Notes under the pieces: generated by a model
Seen by the model: only the letters and a program-made list of their open reading frames with translations
Told to the model about the DNA's origin: nothing
Database searches by the model: none
Program-made: the position numbers and the translations under genes
Part shown: positions 42,260-52,157 of the stretch, one piece after another
How positions within the stretch are numbered: position 1 is the stretch's first letter
Layout of the letters: each line of letters begins with the position of its first letter
From: Streptomyces xiamenensis
GTDB taxonomy: Bacteria > Actinomycetota > Actinomycetes > Streptomycetales > Streptomycetaceae
Direction: 5' to 3'
Length of the DNA stretch: 64,000 nt
NCBI RefSeq assembly: GCF_000993785.3
Contig: NZ_CP009922.3
Coordinates: 3,720,001 to 3,784,000 of the forward strand

Positions 42260-42739
42260 GTGAACCGGGGCAGACGAAGCGTGGCGGCCGTCACGGCGGC
42301 CGCGGTGATCACGGGGGCGGCGGCGCTCGGGGCGCTGCACTGGATTCTCGGTGTTGTCGTGGATCGACAGCGCATGTCCCTGGCAGGCGTGTCGCCCACC
42401 ACCATGACGGTGTCGACCTGGACGGCGGGTGCCCTGCTCGCCGTCTTCCTGCTGCTGTGCGCGGCTGCGCTGGCCCGTACGGCCGTCACCGACCGGCCGC
42501 CGGGCCGGTGGCGGCGGGTGGCGCTGATCAGCTGCGCGGTGCTGCACGCCGGGCTCGGGGCGCTGTCGGCCGCGCTGCTGGGCTGGTGGGTGTTCACCGC
42601 CGTCATGACCGTGTTCGGCCTGGTGGTGCTCACGCTCACGATGTACCCGCCCGTGGCGCCCGCCGTCTCATCGCTGGTCCCACAACTCGGTGACGGAGAC
42701 GCCGAGACGGCCGAGCAGCGTCCGCAGCAGGGGCATTGA
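42260..42739 (+). CDS. Small integral membrane protein
   Basis: 159 residues with a basic N-terminus ([12 protein letters not shown]) and four hydrophobic segments ([81 protein letters not shown]). No enzyme motif. The start GTG 42260 is chosen because the upstream frame is unlike protein. Its 3' end overlaps the maf gene by 72 nt on the opposite strand. Function unknown, but conserved at this place in related genomes as I recall. Confidence 0.7.
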   Translation: MNRGRRSVAAVTAAAVITGAAALGALHWILGVVVDRQRMSLAGVSPTTMTVSTWTAGALLAVFLLLCAAALARTAVTDRPPGRWRRVALISCAVLHAGLGALSAALLGWWVFTAVMTVFGLVVLTLTMYPPVAPAVSSLVPQLGDGDAETAEQRPQQGH

Positions 42740-43306
42740 CAGGCCGATCACATTGCCCGGGTCGCCGTCGATGCCGTCGATGAACGGCGCCGAGCGGCCC
42801 TGGAGTGTGAACGCGCCCGCCACGTGCAGCGGTTCACCGGTGGCGACATAGGCGGCGATCTCCGCGTCGTCGGGGTCCGCGAACCGTACGGTGGTCGCCG
42901 CCACCCCCGACTCGGCCCGACCGGTGGCGGTGTCGACCACCCGGTGCCCGGTGAGCAGCACCCCGGACCGGCCGCGCATCGACTTCCAGCGGTTGACGGC
43001 CTCTTCGGCGGAGGCCGGCTTGCCCAGCGCCTCCCCGTCCAGTTCGAGGACGGAGTCGCAGCCGATCACCAGCGCCCCGGCCACCTCCGGCAGGGCCGCC
43101 ACCGCCCCCGCCTTGGCCTCGGCCAGCACCTGGGCCAGCGCGCGCGGGCTCGCGGCGCTCAGCGCCTCCTCGTCCACGCCGCTGACGATCACCTCGGGGG
43201 TGAACCCGGCCTGCCGCAGCAGGGCGAGCCGGGCCGGTGACTGCGAGGCGAGCACCAGCCGGCGGCGGCCGGTGGCGTGGGAGGCGAGGTGGGGCGCGTG
43301 GTCCAT
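42668..43306 (-). CDS. maf: Maf-family nucleoside triphosphate pyrophosphatase
   Basis: 212 residues. Seen: the Maf signature [19 protein letters not shown] (residues about 17-35) with S-x-S-P-x-[19 protein letters not shown] (catalytic Asp), [15 protein letters not shown] and [31 protein letters not shown]. Maf enzymes hydrolyse non-canonical nucleotides such as dTTP/UTP or m7GTP and act as septum-related house-cleaning enzymes. Sits in the acyl-CoA carboxylase locus as in other streptomycetes. Confidence 0.92.
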   Translation of the reverse strand: MDHAPHLASHATGRRRLVLASQSPARLALLRQAGFTPEVIVSGVDEEALSAASPRALAQVLAEAKAGAVAALPEVAGALVIGCDSVLELDGEALGKPASAEEAVNRWKSMRGRSGVLLTGHRVVDTATGRAESGVAATTVRFADPDDAEIAAYVATGEPLHVAGAFTLQGRSAPFIDGIDGDPGNVIGLSMPLLRTLLGRLGVSVTELWDQR

Positions 43307-43443
43307 GCCGGTCAGCGTATCCAGCGCGGACGGCGGCCAAGCCTGCCCTACCCGGAAGGGCACCCCGGGCTCCCCGGCGCGGACGCCCGGCGGCTTCGCC
43401 GTGGAGCGCGCCGGGGTTCCCGGGGAGTTTCCCGCGCGTTCCC

Positions 43444-43498
43444 GTTCATCTGAACGCTTCAGCTCGTTCATAGACGGTTCTTACGCGGTTCTCATCTT
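43444..43498 (+). promoter_or_regulatory. PHO-box-like direct repeats upstream of the VTC operon
   Basis: Five consecutive 11-nt units: GTTCATCTGAA, CGCTTCAGCTC, GTTCATAGACG, GTTCTTACGCG and GTTCTCATCTT. Four of the five begin GTTC followed by A/T-rich bases. Streptomyces PhoP binds arrays of 11-nt repeats with a GTTCACC-like core. The array ends 47 nt before the start of a VTC-domain gene, whose family makes polyphosphate. Confidence 0.55.
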
Positions 43499-43545
43499 CG
43501 CCTTGTTGGTTGGCGTTTCGAAGCCGATCGAACGAAGGGAACGGG

Positions 43546-44391
43546 ATGGCCGCCGATGACGACGACGCAGCCGGACTCACCCGGGGCGTGGCCAGCAGGC
43601 TGCACGCGTTCAACCGCTACGAGATCAAATATCTGGTGGCGAACGAGGACGTACCCGCGATCCGCGAGGAACTGGCGCGCCGCATGGACCGGGACGAGCA
43701 CTGCCCGCCCGGCGGATACGGAGTGTGGAGTCTCTACTACGACACCCCGGCGCTCCGTTTCTACTGGGAGAAGATCGAGGGCCTGAAGTTCCGCCGCAAA
43801 CTGCGGATACGGCACTACGGAGACCTCGGCGCGATCACCGACGAGAGCCCGGTCTTCGTCGAGATCAAACAGCGCGTGAACCGGGTCACCCAGAAGCGGC
43901 GGGTGCGCATGCCGTACGACACCGCGCGGGCGCTGTGCGACCGGCGCGAGCTGGTGGACACCGGCCCCTTCGGCAACGAGGTGCTCGACCTCATCGTCCG
44001 GCTCAATCTCCAGCCCACCGTCATCACCGGCTACCAGCGCGAGGCGCTCAAGGGACGCGACCAGGACGTCGGCCTGCGGGTGACCTTCGACAGCCGGGTA
44101 CGGGGCCGCGACCGCGACTTCCACCTCGGTGCGCCGGCGGAGAACCGCTACATCATCCCGCCCCGGCTGACCGTGATGGAGGTCAAGGTCAACGAGCGCG
44201 TCCCGTACTGGATCACCGATCTGATGGCCCGTCGCAGCCTGAGCGTGGTCCGCATCTCCAAGTACGTCCAGAGCGTCGAGGCGCACGGCAAGGCCCCGCG
44301 CTCCGTTTTCCACGTCCGGGAGGAAGCACTCCCGGAAACCCCCACCACCCCCACCACCGTTCTCACGAAGGAAAACGCCCGTGTTCTCTGA
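43546..44391 (+). CDS. VTC-domain protein (polyphosphate polymerase-like)
   Basis: 281 residues containing a VTC tunnel domain: FNRYEIKYLVANEDV (the ExK start), YGVWSLYYDTPALRFYWEKI, KFRRKLRIRHYG (basic tunnel residues), PVFVEIKQRVNRVTQKRR, and RLTVMEVKVNERVPYW. VTC domains polymerise polyphosphate from ATP in eukaryotes; bacterial members are thought to act similarly. AAGGGA lies 5 nt before the ATG. It overlaps the DUF4956 gene by 11 nt, and both lead into the CotH gene. Confidence 0.87.
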   Translation: MAADDDDAAGLTRGVASRLHAFNRYEIKYLVANEDVPAIREELARRMDRDEHCPPGGYGVWSLYYDTPALRFYWEKIEGLKFRRKLRIRHYGDLGAITDESPVFVEIKQRVNRVTQKRRVRMPYDTARALCDRRELVDTGPFGNEVLDLIVRLNLQPTVITGYQREALKGRDQDVGLRVTFDSRVRGRDRDFHLGAPAENRYIIPPRLTVMEVKVNERVPYWITDLMARRSLSVVRISKYVQSVEAHGKAPRSVFHVREEALPETPTTPTTVLTKENARVL

Positions 44392-45058
44392 ACTCCAGGA
44401 TCTCAGCGGAACGTTCAGCGTCGCTGACATCGTGCTCTCGCTGGTGATCTCCTTCGCCCTGAGCATGATGGTCGGCTACGTCTACCGCGCCACCCACCGC
44501 AACGTCTCCTACAGCCAGTCGTATGTGCAGACGCTGGTGATCATCGGGGTCATCGTGGCGATGATCCTGCTCGTGGTCGGCTCCAACCTGGCCCGCGCGT
44601 TCTCGCTGGTGGGCGCCTTGTCGGTGGTGCGGTTCCGCAACGCCATCAAGGAAACCAGGGACGTGGGCTTCATCTTCCTGGTGATGGGCCTGGGCATGGC
44701 CTGCGGCGCCCGGTTCTACGCGCTGGCCGTCATCGCCGGCATCACCATCTGCGTGATCATCCTGGTGATGCACAAGTTCAACATGTTCCAGCTGAACGTG
44801 CAGCGCCAGGTCGTCAAGGTGCAGGTGCCGGCCGGTGAGGACTACACCCAGGTCATCCAGGACGTCCTGATCGACTTCACCAACGAGTTCGAGCTGGTCA
44901 GCACGGAATCGATACGCGGCGGAGCACTCACCGAGGTCTTCTACACCGTCCGGCTGAAGAAGGGCCGCGAACCCGGTGCGCTGGTCGAGGCGCTGCGCGA
45001 CCGAACCATGGGCCAGCGGGTCACCGTCCTGACCGGCTACGACCAGACGGATCTGTGA
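44381..45058 (+). CDS. DUF4956 membrane protein
   Basis: 225 residues: four N-terminal membrane segments (IVLSLVISFALSMMVGYVYR; YVQTLVIIGVIVAMILLVVG; FIFLVMGLGMACGARFYALA; VIAGITICVIILVMH) with the conserved loop ARAFSLVGALSVVRFRNAIK, and a C-terminal cytosolic ACT-like part (KVQVPAGEDYTQVIQDVLID). DUF4956 proteins are consistently linked to VTC-domain genes. GTG 44381 starts inside the VTC gene; the stop overlaps the CotH start (TGATG). Confidence 0.88.
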   Translation: MFSELQDLSGTFSVADIVLSLVISFALSMMVGYVYRATHRNVSYSQSYVQTLVIIGVIVAMILLVVGSNLARAFSLVGALSVVRFRNAIKETRDVGFIFLVMGLGMACGARFYALAVIAGITICVIILVMHKFNMFQLNVQRQVVKVQVPAGEDYTQVIQDVLIDFTNEFELVSTESIRGGALTEVFYTVRLKKGREPGALVEALRDRTMGQRVTVLTGYDQTDL

Positions 45059-46848
45059 TGACGGCCCGGCTCGTACACCGGCTGCCCGTGCCGCTGCGGC
45101 AGCACTGGAAGCCGATGGCCGCGCTGGTGGTGGCCCTGACGGTGCTGTTGCTGGCCTTCGGCGACACCCGCGTCTCGGCGATGGTCACCAGCGCCGCCAG
45201 CAACGACGGCGAGCAGATCACCCAGAACATCGAGGGCATCACCGACCTCTACGACAGCGGGGAGAGCCACGCGGTGTCCCTGGAGTACGACGAGGCCGAC
45301 TACCAGCGGCTGATCACCGCCTACGAGGAGGACGGCGACAAGGAGTGGATGGAGGCCGACCTCACCATCGACGGCACCTTCATCGAGTCCGTCGGCGTCC
45401 GGCTCAAGGGCAACTCCACCCTCAGCAGCCTGCGCGGCGAGGGCATGGGCGGGGGCCCCGGTATGCGGATCGTCGGCCCCGACGGCGAGGAGATCGACCT
45501 GGAGGGCTTCGAACTGCCCGAAGGGGCGGGGGAAACCGGTGAGGGCGGCCGTGCGATGGGCGCCGGGATGAACATGGCCGAGCTCTCCGTCGACGAGCCC
45601 GAGAATCTGCCCTGGCTGATCAAGATCGACCAGTACATCGAGGGCCGCGCGTACCAGGGCCACACCGAGATCTCGGTGCGGCCGGGCACGGAGGACACCA
45701 CGCCGCTGAACGAGGCCCTGATGCTGTCGCTGATGGACTCCTCGGGTCAGGTGGCGGAGCGGTACGCGTTCTCCTCCTTCACCGTCAACAACCGTCCCAC
45801 CTCGACCCGGTTGCTGGTGGAGAACCCCAGCACCGGCTACGCCACCGAGCAGATCGACGGCAACGGGGTGCTGTACAAGGCGCGGGCCTCCTCCAGCTTC
45901 AGTTATGTGGGGGACGACCCGACCGACTACAAGGACCAGTTCAAGCAGATCACCAAGAAGGGCAGTCAGGACCTCCAGCCGGTGATGAACCTGATCAAGT
46001 GGGCGGAGGAGGCCACCGACGAGGAGTTCGCGGCGGAACTCGGCGACTGGGTCGACCTCGACTCGTTCGCGGACTACGTGGCCACCCAGAACCTGCTCAT
46101 GAACTTCGACGACATGAGCGGCCCGGGGCAGAACTACCTGCTCTGGTACGACCTGGACACCAAGAAGTTCTCGGTGCTGGGCTGGGACTTCAACCTGTCG
46201 CTGAGCGGGGACGCCACGGCGGGGCCGCACGACCAGTCCTCGATGGGCGGGCCCGCGATGGACACGCTGCCGGAGGGGGCGGAGGTTCCGGAGGGTGCCG
46301 GGGAGAGCACGCGGGACATGCTCCCCGAGGGCGGGTTCCCCGAGGGCGGGTTCCCCGAGGGCGGGTTCCCCGAGGGCCTTCCCGAAGGGCTGCCCGAGGA
46401 CGGCGCGTTCCCCGACGGCGCGCTTCCGGAGGGTCTTCCCGAGGACGGTACGGCCGCGGGCGGCACGGGCCCCGGCGGTGGTGGCCGGATGCCACCGGGC
46501 GGCGGCCCGGGTGGCGGCCAGGACGGCGGGCCGCGGCTCATCGGCCCGGACGGCGAGGAGATCGACCTGGGCAGCGACGGCGGGATGCCGAGCATGGGCG
46601 GCAACACGCTCAAGGAACGCTTCCTGGAGTCGGACGCCTTCGAGGACGTCTACCTCGACGCCTACCGCGACCTGTACCAGCAGTGGTTCGCCTCCGGCAG
46701 CGCGCTGGAGGCCCTGGACGCGGTGCTGGAGGCGGCCGAGACCAACGGCGCCGACATGGACGCGCTCGCCGTCACGGCCGACCAGCTGCGCACCACGCTC
46801 ACCGAGCGGGCGGCCGCGCTGGCCGCCGACGAGACGGTCGGCGGCTGA
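45058..46848 (+). CDS. CotH-family protein kinase-like surface protein
   Basis: 596 residues. A membrane helix near the start (MAALVVALTVLLLAFGDTRV, about residues 20-39) anchors an exported domain. The CotH region includes IDGTFIESVGVRLKGNSTLS, ENLPWLIKIDQYIEGRAYQG, MSGPGQNYLLWYDLDTKKFS and VLGWDFNLSLSGD, the last matching the CotH metal-binding WDxD/N motif. A Pro/Glu/Gly repeat tract (EGGFP units) lies at about 420-470. Repeated insert GPDGEEIDL occurs twice. CotH of Bacillus phosphorylates spore-coat proteins; the substrate here is unknown. Confidence 0.87.
   Translation: MTARLVHRLPVPLRQHWKPMAALVVALTVLLLAFGDTRVSAMVTSAASNDGEQITQNIEGITDLYDSGESHAVSLEYDEADYQRLITAYEEDGDKEWMEADLTIDGTFIESVGVRLKGNSTLSSLRGEGMGGGPGMRIVGPDGEEIDLEGFELPEGAGETGEGGRAMGAGMNMAELSVDEPENLPWLIKIDQYIEGRAYQGHTEISVRPGTEDTTPLNEALMLSLMDSSGQVAERYAFSSFTVNNRPTSTRLLVENPSTGYATEQIDGNGVLYKARASSSFSYVGDDPTDYKDQFKQITKKGSQDLQPVMNLIKWAEEATDEEFAAELGDWVDLDSFADYVATQNLLMNFDDMSGPGQNYLLWYDLDTKKFSVLGWDFNLSLSGDATAGPHDQSSMGGPAMDTLPEGAEVPEGAGESTRDMLPEGGFPEGGFPEGGFPEGLPEGLPEDGAFPDGALPEGLPEDGTAAGGTGPGGGGRMPPGGGPGGGQDGGPRLIGPDGEEIDLGSDGGMPSMGGNTLKERFLESDAFEDVYLDAYRDLYQQWFASGSALEALDAVLEAAETNGADMDALAVTADQLRTTLTERAAALAADETVGG
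46326..46370 (+). repeat. In-frame 15-bp tandem repeat in the CotH gene
   Basis: CGAGGGCGGGTTCCC occurs three times without interruption, encoding EGGFP units, and is followed by degenerate copies encoding EGLPEGLPEDG. Unit length is a multiple of three, so copy-number change would alter linker length without frameshift. Confidence 0.9.
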
Positions 46849-46900
46849 GCCCCCGCCGCCGGCCCCGCTGCCGCAGCCGCCGCCCCGGCTCCCCGCCTCT

Positions 46901-47044
46901 TCAGGTCGGCGGCTGCGACAGCATCACCAAAGACGTGCTGATCAGCCCGGCCAGGGCGATCACCCATCCCACCCGGCGCAGCATGGCGCGGGTGGTCCGG
47001 GCCTCCCGGGACAGCTCCTGACGGCGCAAGTCGGACCACAGCAT
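46901..47044 (-). CDS. Small single-pass membrane protein, 47 residues
   Basis: Reads MLWSDLRRQELSREARTT then a membrane helix GWVIALAGLISTSLVMLS. The basic amphipathic N-terminus followed by one transmembrane helix suggests an inner membrane microprotein with its N-terminus in the cytosol. It lies downstream of accE on the same strand, with a 16-bp palindrome between them. Function unknown. Confidence 0.6.
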   Translation of the reverse strand: MLWSDLRRQELSREARTTRAMLRRVGWVIALAGLISTSLVMLSQPPT

Positions 47045-47079
47045 CCTTCGATGGTCCCGCGCCGCGGGGGCCGTCCGCC

Positions 47080-47095
47080 TGAGTACGCGTACTCA
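47080..47095. promoter_or_regulatory. Perfect palindrome TGAGTACGCGTACTCA
   Basis: 16-bp perfect dyad between accE and the 47-residue membrane-protein gene, 36 nt upstream of the latter's start. It is too short to be a terminator and has the form of a dimeric-repressor operator. The regulator is not known to me. Confidence 0.5.
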
Positions 47096-47133
47096 ACCTG
47101 GCGGGAGACTTTCGGCCGCCGTCGCCCGGGCGG

Positions 47134-47343
47134 TCAGTATCCCCGGTACCCGGCCTGCCACGCGCCGGGCCCCGGCGGCGGCAGCGGGCGCCGTACGGCC
47201 CCGCCCCGGGCCGCCCAGCCGCCCGGCGCCGGCGCCTCGGCGCCCTTGGTGCCCGCCGCGGCGGCGACCCGTGCCCGCACCACCGCCACGGCCGCGGCCA
47301 GTTCCTCCGGCGTCGGGTTCCCCCGGACCACCCGGATCATCAT
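47134..47343 (-). CDS. accE: Acyl-CoA carboxylase epsilon subunit
   Basis: 69 residues beginning MMIRVVRGNPTPEELAAAVA, the typical start of actinobacterial AccE/PccE, then an Ala/Arg-rich helix (VVRARVAAAAGTKGAEAP) and a proline/glycine-rich tail with Trp residues. The epsilon subunit stabilises and activates the alpha-beta carboxylase complex. It lies 59 nt after pccB on the same strand. Two adjacent ATG codons (47343, 47340) could serve as start. Confidence 0.88.
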   Translation of the reverse strand: MMIRVVRGNPTPEELAAAVAVVRARVAAAAGTKGAEAPAPGGWAARGGAVRRPLPPPGPGAWQAGYRGY

Positions 47344-47402
47344 GGGCTGCTCCCTGTTGTCGTCCGCGTGACGGACCTCGTGACGTACCTCGTGGCGGCG
47401 GT

Positions 47403-49010
<1,608 letters not shown>

Positions 49011-49039
49011 GGTTCGCGGCTCCTACTCGTCCTCGGGTG

Positions 49040-49057
49040 GGCTACCGGAAAGTAGCC
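49040..49057. promoter_or_regulatory. Inverted repeat at the pccB promoter
   Basis: GGCTAC-CGGAAA-GTAGCC lies 30-47 nt upstream of the pccB start and overlaps a -10-like TAGGCT on the minus strand. It could be an operator; no regulator can be assigned. Confidence 0.4.
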
Positions 49058-49181
49058 TAACCAGCGGCGGGCCGACCGGCCGGTGCGGCGTGGATCACAG
49101 CGCGAACCGGCCAAAGATCGGCCGACCCCGGCGAACGGACGGCGACCGGCCCGCGCCCCGGCGACCACCTAGGGTGACCCC

Positions 49182-50039
49182 ATGACCCCTCCCCCCGGCC
49201 GCTGGTCCGACCTCGACCGCCCGCCGCTGAACGCCCGGGCCCTGCGCACCGCCCTGGTGCGGCCCGGCAGTCTGTGGACCGGCCTCACGGTCGTCGAGTC
49301 CACCGGTTCCACCAACGCCGACCTGGCCGCCGCCGCGGCCTCCGGCGACGCCGCGCCCGGCACCGTACGGGTGGCGGAGGAGCAGGTGCGCGGGCGCGGC
49401 CGGCTGGACCGGCAGTGGAGTGCCCCGGCCCGCTCCGGCCTGTTCTGCTCCGTGCTGCTCGCCCCCGGCCCCGAGGTGCCCGCCGAGCGCTGGGGCTGGC
49501 TGCCGCTGCTGGCCGGTGTCGCCGCCGTCACCGCGCTCACCCCGGTCACCGAGGTCGCCACCGCGCTGAAATGGCCCAACGATCTGCTGGTGCCGGTGGA
49601 CGGGGAGGAGCGCAAGCTCGGCGGCATCCTCGCCGAACGGGTGACCCTGGCCGACGGCACACCGGCCGTCGTCCTGGGCATGGGGATCAATGTGTCGCTG
49701 CGCGCCGAGGAACTGCCGGTGCCCACCGCCGGTTCGCTGCTGCTGGCCGGGGCGGCCACCACGGATCGCGATCCCCTGCTGCGCGCCGTCCTGCGCTCCC
49801 TGGCCGAGTGGTACGGCCGCTGGACGGTGGCGGGCGGGGACGCGAGCGCCGGCGGACTGCTCCCGGCGTACGCGGCCTGCTGCGCGACCCTCGGCCGCAA
49901 CGTGCGCGCCCTGCTGCCGGGTGGCGCCGAGGTACGCGGCGAGGCCGTGGCGGTGGACGGCACCGGCCGGCTGGTGATCGCCGACGCCGAGGGCGTACAG
50001 CGCCCGGTGGACGCGGCCGACATCGTGCACCTGCGGTGA
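49182..50039 (+). CDS. birA: Biotin-[acetyl-CoA-carboxylase] ligase (BirA, class I)
   Basis: 285 residues. Catalytic core: VVESTGSTNADLAAAAASGD, EQVRGRGRLDRQWSAP (the RGRGRxxRxW biotinyl-AMP loop, about residues 69-80), ALKWPNDLLVPVDGEERKLGGILAE and GMGINVSL, then a C-terminal SH3-like domain (GRNVRALLPGGAEVRG). There is no N-terminal DNA-binding domain, so it is an enzyme only. It attaches biotin to the AccA2 biotinyl domain. TAGGGT lies 6 nt before the ATG, indicating a leaderless mRNA. Confidence 0.93.
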   Translation: MTPPPGRWSDLDRPPLNARALRTALVRPGSLWTGLTVVESTGSTNADLAAAAASGDAAPGTVRVAEEQVRGRGRLDRQWSAPARSGLFCSVLLAPGPEVPAERWGWLPLLAGVAAVTALTPVTEVATALKWPNDLLVPVDGEERKLGGILAERVTLADGTPAVVLGMGINVSLRAEELPVPTAGSLLLAGAATTDRDPLLRAVLRSLAEWYGRWTVAGGDASAGGLLPAYAACCATLGRNVRALLPGGAEVRGEAVAVDGTGRLVIADAEGVQRPVDAADIVHLR

Positions 50040-50092
50040 TTGCCCGGCAACGCCCCGCGTGACTTAGGGCACACCTGCCGTAGGGTTGTGCG

Positions 50093-50116
50093 ATGGACAC
50101 CACGCGATGGGCGTGA
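50093..50116 (+). CDS. Possible leaderless 7-codon upstream ORF MDTTRWA
   Basis: TAGGGT at 50081-50086 followed by 6 nt and an ATG is the same spacing seen for the leaderless promoters in this window. The ORF ends with TGA at 50116, 84 nt before the adenylate cyclase start. If transcribed from here, ribosomes would first translate this short peptide. Speculative. Confidence 0.35.
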   Translation: MDTTRWA

Positions 50117-50199
50117 ACGAGCAGGAACGGTAGGGCGGCGGCAAGTGCGCAGCGGAGGTAACCCCACCCCGGTGGCGTTCGCGTGGGCGAGGGCGGGCA

Positions 50200-51267
50200 G
50201 TGGCCGTGGCTGATGCGGAGGGAACCCCGCCCGATGAGACCGGTGACGATACCATCGCGCTGCGCATCGAACAGCTGATCATCGGGTCCGAACGGCAGTA
50301 CACCCCCTTCCAGGCGGCGCGCGCCGCCGGCGTCTCGCTCGACCTGGGCACCCGCTTCTGGCGGGCGATGGGCTTCCCCGACGTGGGACAGGCGAAGGTC
50401 CTCACCGAGGCGGACGTGCTCGCGCTGCGGCGCCTGGGCGGTCTGGTCGAGGCGGGGCTGCTGAGCGAGCCGATGGCGATCCAGGTGGCGCGGTCCACCG
50501 GGCAGACCACGGCGCGGCTGGCGGACTGGCAGATCGACTCCTTCCTGGAGGGCCTGATCGAGCCCCCCGAGCCGGGCATGACCCGCACCGAGGTGGCGTA
50601 CCCGCTGGTGGAGCTGCTGCTGCCGGAGCTCGAAGAGTTCCTGGTGTACGTGTGGCGGCGACAGCTGGCGGCGGCCACCGGGCGGGTGGTGCAGGCCCAG
50701 GACGACGCGGAGATGGTGGACCGGCGGCTCGCGGTGGGCTTCGCGGACCTGGTGGGCTTCACCCGGCTGACCCGGCGCCTGGAGGAAGAGGAACTCGGCG
50801 AACTGGTGGAGGCCTTCGAGACCACCGCCGCCGACCAGGTCGCCGCCCAGGGCGGGCGGCTGATCAAGACGCTGGGCGACGAGGTGCTGTTCGCGGCGGA
50901 CGACGCGGGCACCGCCGCCGACATCGGCCTGCGGCTGGTGGAGACCCTGGGCGATGACCCGATGATGCCGGAGCTGCGGGTGGGAATCGCGTTCGGCACG
51001 GTCACGACCCGGATGGGCGATGTCTTCGGCAACACCGTGAACCTGGCGAGCCGGCTCACCTCGATAGCGCCGAAGGACATGGTGCTGGTGGACGGCGCGC
51101 TGCGCGACGAACTCACCTCGGCCGGTCTGGCTCCGGAGTCGGAGAAGGCGGCCGGCGGGCGGGACGGGCGCGGGTACCGGTTCGCGCTCCAGCCGCTGTA
51201 CCAGCGGCCCGTGCGCGGTCTGGGGATAGTGGAACCGTGGCTGTTGTCGAGAAGGGGCGGGGAGTGA
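50200..51267 (+). CDS. cya: Class III adenylate cyclase
   Basis: 355 residues. The N-terminal half (about 20-165) is helical and resembles the regulatory/MerR-like domain of actinobacterial cyclases (YTPFQAARAAGVSLDLGTRF, AKVLTEADVLALRRLGGL). The catalytic domain from about 170 has the two metal Asp residues (VGFADLVGFTRLT and LIKTLGDEVLFA) and the adenine/ribose elements RVGIAFGTV, GDVFGNTVNLASRL. It makes cAMP from ATP in the cytosol; in S. coelicolor cya affects germination and development. Its stop overlaps the hydratase start (GTGA). Confidence 0.92.
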   Translation: MAVADAEGTPPDETGDDTIALRIEQLIIGSERQYTPFQAARAAGVSLDLGTRFWRAMGFPDVGQAKVLTEADVLALRRLGGLVEAGLLSEPMAIQVARSTGQTTARLADWQIDSFLEGLIEPPEPGMTRTEVAYPLVELLLPELEEFLVYVWRRQLAAATGRVVQAQDDAEMVDRRLAVGFADLVGFTRLTRRLEEEELGELVEAFETTAADQVAAQGGRLIKTLGDEVLFAADDAGTAADIGLRLVETLGDDPMMPELRVGIAFGTVTTRMGDVFGNTVNLASRLTSIAPKDMVLVDGALRDELTSAGLAPESEKAAGGRDGRGYRFALQPLYQRPVRGLGIVEPWLLSRRGGE

Positions 51268-52088
51268 GCGACGGCGTGAGCACGAGCGAGGAACGCTTCG
51301 GGGAGTGGGTCGCCGTCCGGCGGGACGCGGACAGCGGGGTGGCGGAGCTGGTCCTGGACCGGGTGCCGGCGATGAACGCCGTCTCCTCGGCCATGGCGCG
51401 CGGCATCGCCGAGGCGTGCGCCGCCCTGGCGGCGGCACCGGCCCGGGAGGTACGGGCGGTGGTGCTCAGCTCGACGCACGAGCGGGCGTTCTGCGTCGGC
51501 GCGGACCTCAAGGAGCGCAACGGCTTCACCGACGCCGACCTCGGCCGGCAGCGGCCGGTGGCGCGGGCGGCGTACGGCGGGGTGCTGAACCTCCCGATGC
51601 CGGTGATCGCGGCCGTGCACGGCTACGCCCTGGGCGGCGGCTTCGAACTGGCCCTGTCCTGCGACGTGATCGTGGCCGACCCGACGGCGGTGGTCGGGCT
51701 GCCGGAGGTGACGGTCGGCGTGATCCCCGGCGGCGGCGGCACCCAGCTGCTGCCGCGCAGGGTGGGCGCGGCCCGGGCGGCCGAACTGATCTTCACCGGC
51801 CGCCGGGTGGCGGCGGACGAGGCGCTGGCCCTGGGCCTGATCGACGTGGCGGCGGAGCGCGGCGAGGACCGTACCCGGGCGCTGGAGCTGGCGGCGGGCA
51901 TCGCGGCCAACTCGCCGGTGGGCCTGCGCGCGGCCAAGCGCGCCCTGCGCACCGGGCACGGCCTCGACCTCGCCACCGGCCTGGAGGTGGAGGACGCGGC
52001 CTGGCGCACGGTGGCCTTCTCCGCCGACCGGGCCGAGGGCGTGGCGGCCTTCAACGCCAAGCGCCGCCCCGCCTGGCCGGGGGAGTAG
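51264..52088 (+). CDS. Enoyl-CoA hydratase/isomerase family protein
   Basis: 274 residues of the crotonase fold: oxyanion-hole elements AFCVGADLKERNG and GYALGGGFELALSCDVIVAD, catalytic Glu candidate in VGLPEVTVGVIPGGGGTQLLPR and the C-terminal NSPVGLRAAKRAL. Glu in both canonical positions (LPEV and the second PGGGG region) supports hydratase activity. GTG 51264 is chosen because GGGGCGGGGA precedes it and it overlaps the cya stop; GTG 51237 would lie deeper in cya. Probably co-expressed with cya. Confidence 0.88.
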   Translation: MSDGVSTSEERFGEWVAVRRDADSGVAELVLDRVPAMNAVSSAMARGIAEACAALAAAPAREVRAVVLSSTHERAFCVGADLKERNGFTDADLGRQRPVARAAYGGVLNLPMPVIAAVHGYALGGGFELALSCDVIVADPTAVVGLPEVTVGVIPGGGGTQLLPRRVGAARAAELIFTGRRVAADEALALGLIDVAAERGEDRTRALELAAGIAANSPVGLRAAKRALRTGHGLDLATGLEVEDAAWRTVAFSADRAEGVAAFNAKRRPAWPGE

Positions 52089-52157
52089 CCGCTCCCGCCG
52101 CTCGATGGGCCGATCATCGCCGGGCGGGCCCGATCCGCCCCGCATAGCCTGGGGCGC

